A stretch of DNA of 20,049 nucleotides from Streptomyces sp. NRRL WC-3742. Its GTDB lineage: Bacteria > Actinomycetota > Actinomycetes > Streptomycetales > Streptomycetaceae. The stretch spans positions 1 to 20,049 of the forward strand of contig NZ_JOCF01000103.1 in the NCBI RefSeq assembly GCF_000720635.1. Reading direction: 5' to 3'. The notes under the pieces are model-generated. The model had not been told where the DNA came from, made no database searches, and worked only from the letters and a program-made list of their open reading frames with translations. Positions 7,354 to 14,736 of this stretch are shown here, one piece after another; position 1 is the stretch's first letter, and each line of letters begins with the position of its first letter. Both the position numbers and the translations under genes were made by a program.

Positions 7354-8340
7354 ATGACCACGGCTCCCACCCCGGTGCCGGCCAGCACCCCCGCCGCCCA
7401 GAGCGGCGGGGGTGCCCCCGGCCCCGTATCCCCCGGCTCCCCCGAATCGGCCTCGGCCCGCACCGCCAAGGCCCCCCGCCCCGGCCGACGCCGCTCCGGC
7501 GGCAGCCGCGCCTGGCTGGCCGCCCTCCCCCTGCTGCTGTTCTTCGTGATCGGCTTCGGGCTGCCCGCCGTCGCGATCGCCATCGGCGCGTTCACCACCT
7601 CCACCGACGCCCCCGACGGCGGCGGCACCTTCACCACCGACAACATCACCAGTTCCCTCCAGGGCGCCTACTGGACGGCCCTGTGGGGCAGCGTGAAGCT
7701 GTCGCTGCTGACCGCGTTGATCGCCGTGATCGTCGGCCTGCCGCTGGCCCAGGCGGTCGCGACCTCCCGCTTCCGGATGTTCCGCGAGGCCGTCATGTCC
7801 GCCTCCGGCGTGCTCGCCAACTTCGGCGGCGTCCCGCTGGCGTTCATGTTCGTCGCCACCCTCGGCAACTCCGGCGAGGTCACCAAGAAGCTCGGCCTCA
7901 CCAAGCACGGCTGGAACCTCTACACCTTCTCCGGCCTCTCGGTGGTCTACCTCTACTTCCTGGTGCCGCTGATGGTCATCACCATCACCCCCGCGCTGGA
8001 GGGCCTCAGGACCCAGTGGCGCGAGGCCGCCTCCAACAACGGCGCCACCGCGCTGCAGTACTGGCGCCACGTCGCGCTGCCCGTCCTGCTGCCCTCGCTG
8101 CTCGGCGGCTTCGTGCTGCTGTTCGGCGCCTCCTTCGCCGCGTACGCCACCGCCGAGGCCATGGTGGGCAGTTCGGTGCCGCTGATCTCGATGCAGATCG
8201 GCGACGCGCTGTCCGGCAACGTCCTGGTCGGCCAGGGCAACCTCGCCCTCGCGCTCGGCCTCGACATGATCGTGGTCGCCTGCCTGGTGATGGCCCTGTA
8301 CCTGCCCCTTCAGCGCCGGAGTGCCAAGTGGCTCGCCTGA
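7354..8340 (+). CDS. Phosphonate ABC transporter permease 1 (PhnU-like)
   Basis: The 328-residue inner-membrane protein has a Pro/Ala/Gly-rich cytoplasmic N-tail of about 48 residues followed by six predicted membrane helices (first LPLLLFFVIGFGLPAVAIAIG). The EAA loop that docks on the ATPase is WREAASNNGATALQYWRHVALP (about residues 222-243). The ATG follows the binding-protein stop by six bases without a strong ribosome site, so translation is probably coupled. The unusually long N-tail coincides with a strong mRNA hairpin at 7385-7415. It pairs with the second permease as the two-permease channel usual for 2-aminoethylphosphonate importers. Confidence 0.85.
   Translation: MTTAPTPVPASTPAAQSGGGAPGPVSPGSPESASARTAKAPRPGRRRSGGSRAWLAALPLLLFFVIGFGLPAVAIAIGAFTTSTDAPDGGGTFTTDNITSSLQGAYWTALWGSVKLSLLTALIAVIVGLPLAQAVATSRFRMFREAVMSASGVLANFGGVPLAFMFVATLGNSGEVTKKLGLTKHGWNLYTFSGLSVVYLYFLVPLMVITITPALEGLRTQWREAASNNGATALQYWRHVALPVLLPSLLGGFVLLFGASFAAYATAEAMVGSSVPLISMQIGDALSGNVLVGQGNLALALGLDMIVVACLVMALYLPLQRRSAKWLA
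7385..7415 (+). promoter_or_regulatory. Strong hairpin inside the start of the permease gene
   Basis: GCACCCCCGCCGC at 7385-7397 and its exact complement at 7403-7415 form a 13-bp GC-rich stem with a 5-nt loop, 31 bases into permease 1. Its place just after the binding-protein gene suits a 3' stabiliser or partial attenuator that lets the binding protein be made in excess, as in other ABC operons. That role is inferred. No U tract follows. Confidence 0.45.
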
Positions 8341-9149
8341 TCAATCGCATCCGTTTCGGCCGCGGCGTCGTCCTGCTGATCTGCGGGATCTACTTCGCGG
8401 TGCCGATGGCCGCCTCGCTGTGGTTCAGCGTCGACGACAACAAGGGCGGCACCACCTTCCGCGCCTACACCGAGCTGCTGAACGCCCCCGGCTTCACCGA
8501 CAGCCTGGTGCTCAGCCTCGAACTGGCCGCCGTCACCGTCGCCGTGCTGCTGCTCCTGCTGGTCCCGGCGGTGCTCGCCGCCCGGCTCGGCGCCCCCAAG
8601 CTGCGCCCGGTGATCGAGGTGATGTGCTCGATGCCGCTGGTCGTCCCCGTCGTCGCACTCACCACCGGCATCATCGGCGTGCTGCGCTGGGGCCCGGACT
8701 ACCTGCAGGACACCCCGTTCTTCCAGACCGTCGTCGCCATCCAGGACCCGGACTTCCCGATCGTCCTGATCATCGCGTACGTGCTGATGGCGCTGCCCTT
8801 CGCCTACCGGGCGATCGACTCGGGCCTGCGCGGCGTGGACGTGGTCACCCTGGTCGAGGCGGCCCGCAACTGCGGCGCCGGCTGGATGCGCGCGGTGTTC
8901 ACCGTCGTGCTGCCGAACCTGCGCAGCGCGCTGCTGAACGCGGCCGTGCTCACCGTCGCCCTGGTGCTCGGCGAGTTCACCACCGCCTCCATCCTCGGCT
9001 TCGCCCCCTTCTCGGTGTGGATCAACTCCAACGGCAAGAGCGACGGCCAGATGTCCGTCGCGGTCTCGATGCTCAGCCTGCTGATCGTCTGGGTCGTCCT
9101 GCTGCTGATGTCCGCCGTCGGCCGTGGCCGCAAGGGCGCCCGGTCCTGA
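8328..9149 (+). CDS. Phosphonate ABC transporter permease 2 (PhnV-like)
   Basis: This 273-residue protein has about six membrane helices (GVVLLICGIYFAVPMAASLW first, LLIVWVVLLLMSAVG last) and an EAA loop EAARNCGAGWMRAVFTVVLP near residues 179-198. GTG 8328 was chosen because GGAG (8318-8321) lies six bases upstream and the codon overlaps the end of permease 1 by 13 bases, indicating coupling. It forms the channel with permease 1. A short near-duplication around its stop (CCTGAACC at 9145 and again at 9166) lies in the 54-base gap before the ATPase gene. Confidence 0.85.
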   Translation: MARLINRIRFGRGVVLLICGIYFAVPMAASLWFSVDDNKGGTTFRAYTELLNAPGFTDSLVLSLELAAVTVAVLLLLLVPAVLAARLGAPKLRPVIEVMCSMPLVVPVVALTTGIIGVLRWGPDYLQDTPFFQTVVAIQDPDFPIVLIIAYVLMALPFAYRAIDSGLRGVDVVTLVEAARNCGAGWMRAVFTVVLPNLRSALLNAAVLTVALVLGEFTTASILGFAPFSVWINSNGKSDGQMSVAVSMLSLLIVWVVLLLMSAVGRGRKGARS

Positions 9150-9203
9150 ACCGTAGCGCCACCCGGCCCTGAACCACCCACCGCCTTCCAGGAGTTACCA
9201 GTC

Positions 9204-10295
9204 ATGACCACGGCCACCGCCATCCCCGGCGGCGTCGCGCTCGCCCCGGGCAGCGCCACCGTCGAGTTCCGCGACCTGCGCCGCAGCTTCGGCGCCACCA
9301 CCGCCCTCGACGGCCTGGACCTCACCGTCCACCCCGGCGAGCTCCTCGCCCTGCTCGGCCCGTCCGGCTGCGGCAAGACCACCGCGCTGCGCATCCTCGC
9401 CGGCTTCGAGACCCACGACTCCGGCGAGGTGCTCGTCGACGGCAGGGACATCACCTCCATCCCGGCGCACAAGCGCGACGCGGGCATGGTGTTCCAGTCC
9501 TACAGCCTCTTCCCGCACCTGACGGCCCTCGACAACGTCGCCTTCGGCCTGCGGATGCGCGGCACCGGCAAGGCCGACCGCCGCAGGCGCGCCCTGGAGC
9601 TGCTGGAGCTGGTCGGCCTGCCGCACCGCGCCGAGCACTACCCGCACCAGATGTCCGGCGGCCAGCAGCAGCGCATCGCGCTCGCCCGCGCCCTCGCCCT
9701 GCAGCCGCGCGTGCTGCTCCTGGACGAGCCGCTGTCCGCGCTGGACGCCAAGGTCCGCCTCCAGCTGCGCGAGGAGATCCGCCGCCTCCAGCAGGAGCTG
9801 GGCATCACCACCCTGTTCGTCACCCACGACCAGGAGGAGGCGCTGTCCATGGCCGACCGCGTCGCGGTGCTGCGCGCGGGCCGGCTCGAGCAGTGCGCCA
9901 CCCCGTCCGAGCTGTACGGACGCCCGGCCACCGCCTTCGTCGCCGAGTTCGTCGGCACCATGAGCCGCATCCCGTGCACCCGCACCTCCGAGGGCGTCGA
10001 GGTGCTCGGCCGCCGCCACGCGGTGGACGGCCAGATCCCGGCCGACGGTGAACTCCACGTCCTCGTCCGCCCGGAGAACGTCGACCTCGCCCCGGCCGAG
10101 GACGGCCCGGCGCTCGTCGTCAACGCGTCCTTCCTGGGCGCCGTCACCCGCCTCACCGTCCGCCTGGACGACGGCACCGAGGTCAAGGCCGACCTGCCGA
10201 CCGAGGCCACCGCCGCCCTCCCCGTCGGCTCGCGCGCCGCGCTCACCCTGCCGGAGCGCCCCGTCCTGGTGGACCGCCGCCCGAACGCTGTGTGA
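9204..10295 (+). CDS. Phosphonate ABC transporter ATPase (PhnT-like)
   Basis: The 363-residue protein carries every ABC motif in order: Walker A GPSGCGKTT (52-60), a Q-loop in VFQSYSLFPHLTALDN, signature MSGGQ (150-154), Walker B LLLDEP with Asp174/Glu175, D-loop LSALDAK and His208 in the switch THDQEEA. A TOBE-type domain occupies the last 110 residues, as in the Fe/polyamine/2-aminoethylphosphonate importer group. AGGAG lies nine bases before ATG 9204. It powers uptake through the two permeases. Confidence 0.9.
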   Translation: MTTATAIPGGVALAPGSATVEFRDLRRSFGATTALDGLDLTVHPGELLALLGPSGCGKTTALRILAGFETHDSGEVLVDGRDITSIPAHKRDAGMVFQSYSLFPHLTALDNVAFGLRMRGTGKADRRRRALELLELVGLPHRAEHYPHQMSGGQQQRIALARALALQPRVLLLDEPLSALDAKVRLQLREEIRRLQQELGITTLFVTHDQEEALSMADRVAVLRAGRLEQCATPSELYGRPATAFVAEFVGTMSRIPCTRTSEGVEVLGRRHAVDGQIPADGELHVLVRPENVDLAPAEDGPALVVNASFLGAVTRLTVRLDDGTEVKADLPTEATAALPVGSRAALTLPERPVLVDRRPNAV

Positions 10296-10332
10296 TCCTT
10301 AACCCTCCCTTGAACCACCCGAAGGTACCGCC

Positions 10333-11043
10333 ATGCCTGAATCCCCCCGCCCCGACGACGCATGCCCCGATGACCTGACCGCACTGCCCGCCGCCGTCCT
10401 CTTCGACATGGACGGCACCCTGGTCGACACCGAGCAGCTCTGGTGGCAGGCCGCCGCCGAACTCGCCGAGGAACTGGGCCACCAGCTCACCGACGCCGAC
10501 GCCCCCGAGGTCCTCGGCCAGGCCGTCGAGCACACCGCCGCGCACCTGCACCGGGCCAGCGGCACCGACCTGCCCGAAGCCGAACTCGCCCACCGCCTGG
10601 GCGAGTCCTTCGCGGACAAGGTCGCCGCCGAGACCGTCCCGCGCCCCGGCGCCCTCGCGCTGCTCACCGCCCTGCGCGAGGCCGGGGTGCCCACCGCACT
10701 GGTCTCCGCCTCCCCGCGCCGGGTCGTCGACCTGGTGCTCTCCTCGCTGGGCCGCGACTGGTTCGCCGTCACCCTGGCCGCCGAGGACACCGTACGGACC
10801 AAGCCCGCGCCCGACCCGTACCTCGCCGCCGCCGAGCGCCTGGGCCTCGCGCCCGCCGCCTGCCTCGCCGTCGAGGACACCCCGACCGGCGTCACCTCCG
10901 CCGTCGCGGCCGGCTGCGCGGTGCTCGCCGTGCCGTCCATGCCCGTCCCGATGCCGGAGGGCGACCGGATCACGCTGCTCACCAGCCTGGAACAGGCCGA
11001 CCTCGCGCTGCTCGGGAAGCTCAGCGCCGCCCCGGTGGGTTGA
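10333..11043 (+). CDS. HAD superfamily phosphatase of the beta-phosphoglucomutase-like group
   Basis: This 236-residue soluble protein has HAD motif I as FDMDGTLVDTE (Asp25, Asp27), motif II in ALVSAS, motif III Lys in RTKPAPDPYL and motif IV EDTPTG, with a helical cap after motif I. The typical DxD pair marks it as a phosphotransferase/phosphatase, in contrast with the DxAGT phosphonatase-like HAD at 14737. GAAGG precedes ATG 10333. It is the fifth gene of the transporter operon. It may remove phosphate from a phosphorylated intermediate or by-product, but no substrate can be read from the sequence. Confidence 0.8.
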   Translation: MPESPRPDDACPDDLTALPAAVLFDMDGTLVDTEQLWWQAAAELAEELGHQLTDADAPEVLGQAVEHTAAHLHRASGTDLPEAELAHRLGESFADKVAAETVPRPGALALLTALREAGVPTALVSASPRRVVDLVLSSLGRDWFAVTLAAEDTVRTKPAPDPYLAAAERLGLAPAACLAVEDTPTGVTSAVAAGCAVLAVPSMPVPMPEGDRITLLTSLEQADLALLGKLSAAPVG

Positions 11044-11050
11044 TCCCGGC

Positions 11051-11371
11051 ATGCCGTACGTCCTGCTCGCCCTCGCCATCATCAGCGAGGTCTGCGCCAC
11101 CAGCTGCCTCAAACTCACCGAAGGCTTCACCCGCCTGTGGCCCAGCCTCGGCGTAGGCATCGGCTACGCCCTGTCCTTCCTCCTGCTCGGCCGCGCGCTC
11201 AAGCACATCCCGGTCTCCGTCGCCTACGCCGTCTGGTCCGGCGCCGGGACGGCAGCCGTCGCCGGAATCGGCGTCGTCGCCTTCGGCGAACACCTGGGCC
11301 GCCTGCAGTACCTGGGCCTGGCGTTGGTCATCGTCGGCGTCGTCGTCCTCAACCTCAAGGGCAGCCACTGA
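11051..11371 (+). CDS. SMR-family transporter, quaternary-ammonium type (EmrE/QacE-like)
   Basis: The 106-residue protein has four membrane helices and the family's essential membrane Glu (Glu13, in AIISEVCATSCLK, equivalent to Glu14 of EmrE). It also has the AYAVWSGAGTA block and the C-terminal LVIVGVVVLNL. SMR proteins exchange protons for compact cations such as quaternary ammoniums, guanidinium or polyamines. It follows the HAD gene by seven bases and closes the transporter operon before a strong terminator. In an operon predicted to handle a trimethylammonium phosphonate and yield glycine betaine, a quaternary-amine substrate is attractive. Standard drug/antiseptic efflux remains possible. 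Confidence 0.88.
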   Translation: MPYVLLALAIISEVCATSCLKLTEGFTRLWPSLGVGIGYALSFLLLGRALKHIPVSVAYAVWSGAGTAAVAGIGVVAFGEHLGRLQYLGLALVIVGVVVLNLKGSH

Positions 11372-11405
11372 CGCGTCAACTGCCTTAACCGCATCAACTG
11401 CCTTG

Positions 11406-11444
11406 CCGGAGTGGGTGGTCGAACCTTTCGACCACCCACTCCGG
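11406..11444 (+). terminator. Terminator of the transporter operon
   Basis: A perfect 18-bp inverted repeat (arms 11406-11423 and 11427-11444, CCGGAGTGGG...) with a 3-nt centre lies 35 bases after the SMR stop. It is preceded by a small direct repeat CAACTGCCTT (11377 and 11395 areas). No long U tract follows, as is usual in streptomycetes. Confidence 0.8.
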
Positions 11445-11478
11445 CGCATTCACCCGCCGTGACCTAAGCTCAGCTGCC

Positions 11479-11907
11479 GTGGTCGCCGCCGCTCTCACCT
11501 CCCGCCCCGCCGGCACCACCCTGCTCTGGGCCACCCTGTCCACCCCATGGCTCGCGGGCGCCGTCCTCGTGCACCACACCGTCGGCCGGCCCCTGAGCCA
11601 CGCCCTCTACCTGCTGTACCCGGTCGCCTTCCTGACCGTCAGCACCGTCCTCTTCGAGAAGCCCACCGCCAGGTCCGGCGCCGCCGTCCTCCGACGACGC
11701 CGTCGTCAGCGAATGGAACCCGTATGGGCGGCGTACGGGTTGCATCAACGTCGACCGGCCGCACACGAACCCCCGGCTAGCCTCTCGCCGAGTACAGCGA
11801 TCACCAACACGGGGGTTCCATGGCCGACTTCACAGTCAGCCCCGAGTTCCTCGCCCAGCTCTGCAAGGACCTCAAGGGCTGCGGCGACGAACTCGACCAG
11901 GGTTTGA
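11479..11907 (+). CDS. Doubtful ORF: hydrophobic first half with fading coding signal
   Basis: From GTG 11479 the first 70 or so codons have very high G/C at position three and encode two likely membrane helices (LLWATLSTPWLAGAVLV, LYLLYPVAFLTVSTVLF). After about 11690 the third-position bias collapses, the product becomes Arg/Pro/Ser-rich, and the frame runs 88 bases into the next gene. The likely reading is a truncated or frameshifted remnant of a small membrane protein, or a short real gene whose end I cannot place. No ribosome site is visible; a leaderless start is possible because TAAGCT lies eight bases upstream. Function unknown. Confidence 0.3.
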   Translation: MVAAALTSRPAGTTLLWATLSTPWLAGAVLVHHTVGRPLSHALYLLYPVAFLTVSTVLFEKPTARSGAAVLRRRRRQRMEPVWAAYGLHQRRPAAHEPPASLSPSTAITNTGVPWPTSQSAPSSSPSSARTSRAAATNSTRV

Positions 11908-12113
11908 AGGCGTTGAAGGGCGCGAGCCGCAGCGGGCTCGGCTACGACTTCCTGGAGGACGCAGGCAAGCACTTCCAGGACAGGTGGGACTACGGGCTCG
12001 GCAAGCTCCGCGAGTCCGTCAAGGAGCTGGTCAAGGGGCTGGAGCAGATCCAGCGGAACTACGACGGCACCGAGCAGAGCATCCTCAAGGCCCTCACCCC
12101 GGCAGGCAGTTGA
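11820..12113 (+). CDS. WXG100-like small helical protein of a type VII secretion cassette
   Basis: This 97-residue protein is a helical hairpin without signal peptide: a first helix to residue 40, a turn, then FQDRWDYGLGKLRESVKELV, in which Trp-x-x-Gly replaces the classical WxG. Streptomycete proteins of this size and pattern are encoded just before larger type VII secretion-like substrates, as here, and probably act as dimeric partners or co-secreted carriers. GGGGG precedes ATG 11820. The stop overlaps the next ATG by one base (TGATG). No secretion ATPase (EccC) or membrane component is in the window. Confidence 0.7.
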   Translation: MADFTVSPEFLAQLCKDLKGCGDELDQGLKALKGASRSGLGYDFLEDAGKHFQDRWDYGLGKLRESVKELVKGLEQIQRNYDGTEQSILKALTPAGS

Positions 12114-13435
12114 TGAGCGGCGGCCCGAAGAAGGACTGGCCCGGCCTCGGCTTCGACCCGGCCCCCGGCGACCAGAGCGCCGTCACCAACCTGAGCGCCA
12201 CCCTGCGCCGCGTCGCCCAGCACCTGGGCGCCATCCACACCACCCTCGGCCAGATCTCCCACCACGAGGGCAGGTGGACGGGCACGGCCGCCGACAAGTT
12301 CGCCGAGCAGTTCGGCCCCCTGCCCGGCTACCTCGGCGACGCCTCCGACTCGCTCACCGCCGCGTACGGCGCGCTCGACACCTGGTACAAGGCGCTCACC
12401 GAACACCAGCCCAAGGCCACGGAGTTGGAGCGCGCCGCCGTCCTCGCCGCCCAGCACCGGACGGACGCGAGCCAGGCCCACACCACGGCCACCACCAACC
12501 CCGACCTCAAGCTCGCCGGCCAGACCTTCCCCGACGACGCCTCCCTCGCCGCCGCCAAGGCGAAGTACGAGACCGCGAAGAAGCACCTCGACGAGACCGC
12601 CGCCACCCTGCGCGGCGCCACCGAGGACCTCCAGCACCTCCGCAGCCAGGCCGCCGCCCTCCACACCACCCACACCGGCGACGCCCGCAAGACCGCCGCC
12701 GCCATCCGCAAGGCCGCCGACAGCAAGGCCCCGCCGGAGCCCGGCTGGCTGGACAAGGTCGGCGACTGGCTCGACAAGCACGGCGCCGACCTGCTGACGG
12801 TCGCGGCGAGCATCGCGGGCGTCGCGGCGATCTTCTTCCCGCCGCTGGCGCTGGCGGCCGTCGCACTCAGCCTCGCGGCGGCGGGGGCGCACGCCGTGAA
12901 ATACGGCACCTCGGGGCTGTTGCCCCCTTCCTGGGACAACCTCGGCAACTACCTCACCCTGTCCGGCGACATCCTCGGCGCCGTCCCACTCCTGGGAGCG
13001 GCGGGCAAGGGCGCCCTCGTAGCGAAGGCCGGCTGGAGGGCCGGTGCCGCCACGGCCACCAAGGCAGGGGCCGCCGAGACGGTGCGCGCGGCCAAGGGGA
13101 TCAAGTTCCTCGACCCGGCGAACCCCGTGTTCACGACCCTCTTCGAGAAACCGGCCGTCTTCCTCGGGGCGAGCAGGCGCACCGCACAGGAGATCTCGGA
13201 CCTCGCCCAGGGCGCCACCACCCTCGCCCTGACCGCCCCGACCGCAGTCTCGCTCTTCGACGACAACCCCGGCAGCGACCTCAACAACGCGGTGAACAAC
13301 ACCACCGGTGCCGCCAACACCGTCGGTGCCACCGGAATGGCGTGGAGCGGCGGCACGAAGGCCAAGATCGCCGGCGGAGTGGCCGCCTTCGGCAACGCCT
13401 TCGCGACCGGCTGGGACTGGAAGGCCCACCAATGA
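12113..13435 (+). CDS. Type VII secretion-like effector candidate with hydrophobic centre, no known toxin domain
   Basis: The 440-residue protein starts DWPGLGFDPAPGDQSAV, resembling the N-terminal signal of actinobacterial polymorphic toxins. It continues with a WXG-like helical domain (GRWTGTAADKFAEQF, about residues 54-68) and a coiled-coil-prone stretch (about 100-210). A very hydrophobic segment (LLTVAASIAGVAAIFFPPLA, about 226-262) and a second Gly/Ala-rich one (about 283-321) follow. The last 110 residues are small and hydrophobic and match no nuclease, ADP-ribosyltransferase or peptidase I know, ending in WDWKAHQ. A membrane-acting or structural role is possible; this is inference. 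It overlaps both neighbours by 1 and 4 bases. Confidence 0.7.
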   Translation: MSGGPKKDWPGLGFDPAPGDQSAVTNLSATLRRVAQHLGAIHTTLGQISHHEGRWTGTAADKFAEQFGPLPGYLGDASDSLTAAYGALDTWYKALTEHQPKATELERAAVLAAQHRTDASQAHTTATTNPDLKLAGQTFPDDASLAAAKAKYETAKKHLDETAATLRGATEDLQHLRSQAAALHTTHTGDARKTAAAIRKAADSKAPPEPGWLDKVGDWLDKHGADLLTVAASIAGVAAIFFPPLALAAVALSLAAAGAHAVKYGTSGLLPPSWDNLGNYLTLSGDILGAVPLLGAAGKGALVAKAGWRAGAATATKAGAAETVRAAKGIKFLDPANPVFTTLFEKPAVFLGASRRTAQEISDLAQGATTLALTAPTAVSLFDDNPGSDLNNAVNNTTGAANTVGATGMAWSGGTKAKIAGGVAAFGNAFATGWDWKAHQ

Positions 13436-14103
13436 CCGCCGACGCGCCCCCGCTCTGGTTCTCACTGCCGGAGGGCTTCACCCCCGTCGACCTTGAACAG
13501 GACCCTGCCGACCGGGTGGACCTGGTCGCGAACGGCGTGGAGGCCGCGTTCGGCGCCGCCCGGCCGGACCAGAAGCTCGGCCTGGTCATCGCCGCCGAGA
13601 CCGCGCTCCAGGCGCAGTTGCGCGAGGGCGCCGTCCATCTGTCCCTCTGCCTGGGCCGGACCTCGGACGGCACGGTCGTCCAGGGGATGTTCGCCGTCTT
13701 CGTCCGCCCCGAGGACCTCGGCGCCCCGGGCAGCTACCCTCGCCGGGCCGCCGCCCAACTGGCCGAAGCCTGGCCCGAGGCGGACGTCGGCGTACTCGAA
13801 CTCCCCATCGGGCGCACCGTGGTGGCCGTGCGCAACGTCCCCGTGCCGGTTCCGGCGGCGGTCTACGGGACGTCGGAGCCGCTCGTGTCGACCGTCCGCC
13901 AGGCCGAATTCCTGATCCCCCACCCGTGGACCTCCCACGTGATCGCGGCCGTCTTCACCACCGAGCACGTCGAGTACTGGGACGAGTGGGTACCGACCAT
14001 CGCGGGAGCCGTCCGGGGCATCTCCTTCTACGCGCCCCGGGACGAGACGGTGGACGACCAGCCGCCTGAGCAGTGGGACAGGATTCGGAAGGCATTCGGG
14101 TGA
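13432..14103 (+). CDS. Soluble hypothetical protein in the type VII-like operon
   Basis: This 223-residue protein has no signal peptide or membrane helix and starts at an ATGA overlap with the effector candidate. It is a mixed alpha/beta sequence with PPLWFSLPEGFTPVDL at the front and a central beta-rich stretch (AVHLSLCLGRTSDGTVVQGMF, GRTVVAVRNVPVPVP). Near the end is TEHVEYWDEWVPTIAGAVRGISF, a pattern seen in uncharacterised streptomycete proteins beside such secretion-like genes. A chaperone (EspG-like in position only) or immunity role would fit, but no sequence motif proves it. Confidence 0.65.
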   Translation: MTADAPPLWFSLPEGFTPVDLEQDPADRVDLVANGVEAAFGAARPDQKLGLVIAAETALQAQLREGAVHLSLCLGRTSDGTVVQGMFAVFVRPEDLGAPGSYPRRAAAQLAEAWPEADVGVLELPIGRTVVAVRNVPVPVPAAVYGTSEPLVSTVRQAEFLIPHPWTSHVIAAVFTTEHVEYWDEWVPTIAGAVRGISFYAPRDETVDDQPPEQWDRIRKAFG

Positions 14104-14732
14104 GGTTCCTCCGCGCGCTCCTCCTCTTCGCCGTCTCGACCGCTCTGATCATCGGCGTGGTCGCGGTGGCCGTGTACGTCAGCTGGCTCCTCGCCCTGGT
14201 GGTGGGGTCCGTCTACCCCGTGGTGATGATCCTCGGGTTCATTCGTATGCGCGGGACCGGAGGCGAGGCCGGACCGAAGGCGCACGAGTACGAGAAGACC
14301 CTGGGCCTGATCGTGGGGTTGGCCGGGTTCGCCGCCTTCGTGTCGGGCGTCACTGCCTGGAACAACCTCGTCCTGAGCGCGAGCCCGGATGTGACCGCCG
14401 TGGTCGTGCACGAGAAGTTCGAGAAGCCCATCGGTCGCGGCCGCGGTCACTGGGCCTTCACCCTCGCCCCCGTCAGTCCGGCGCACCCGGGCGAGACTCT
14501 CCCCGGCGGCCCGCTGGAACGGGGCTCGCACCAGTACTTCCTGCTCGACCGCATCACCGTCCGGGTGGACCCGTCCGGATACATCGCCCCGAAGGTACCC
14601 GCCGAGGCCGAATCCCCCGTCGGCCTGTTGTGCTTCCTCGGCTTCACCGCACCGATCGCCGGCGTGATCCTCTGGTCACTGCGAACGGGCGGCCCCCCGA
14701 GGCCGCCCGTTCGCAGTGAGCCGGTGAACTGA
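14100..14732 (+). CDS. Multi-pass membrane protein, last gene of the type VII-like operon
   Basis: The start is the GTG at 14100 that overlaps the previous stop (GTGA), with GGAAGG about eight bases upstream; a longer form from 14073 is not needed. The 210-residue protein has two adjacent N-terminal helices, a third near residue 70 (GLIVGLAGFAAFVSGVTAW), a polar domain of about 90 residues and a final helix (GLLCFLGFTAPIAGVILWSL). Encoded directly after a hydrophobic effector candidate, it could be a membrane immunity or anchoring partner; this is positional inference. Its last 15 codons are built on a perfect 19-bp terminator hairpin. Confidence 0.65.
   Translation: MRFLRALLLFAVSTALIIGVVAVAVYVSWLLALVVGSVYPVVMILGFIRMRGTGGEAGPKAHEYEKTLGLIVGLAGFAAFVSGVTAWNNLVLSASPDVTAVVVHEKFEKPIGRGRGHWAFTLAPVSPAHPGETLPGGPLERGSHQYFLLDRITVRVDPSGYIAPKVPAEAESPVGLLCFLGFTAPIAGVILWSLRTGGPPRPPVRSEPVN
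14676..14719. terminator. Bidirectional terminator overlapping the 3' end of a coding region
   Basis: Arms 14676-14694 (TCACTGCGAACGGGCGGCC) and 14701-14719 are perfect 19-bp complements with a 6-nt loop. The hairpin ends before the TGA at 14730-14732 and only 18 bases from the stop of the converging phosphonatase-like gene at 14737, so it can serve both operons. Confidence 0.75.
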
Positions 14733-14736
14733 CGAA

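Noticed and set aside
6067..8070. Long open frame antisense to the binding protein and permease
   Set aside because: Low-complexity Gly/Arg/Val composition; the + strand encodes lipobox, membrane helices and EAA loop.
11739..11749. GTTG-CAT-CAAC as a fourth GntR operator
   Set aside because: Spacer is 3 rather than 6 bases and the flanks do not match; a dimer would need a different spacing.
12059..13465. Long antisense frame over the type VII-like effector
   Set aside because: Same shadow pattern, no ribosome site, low-complexity product.
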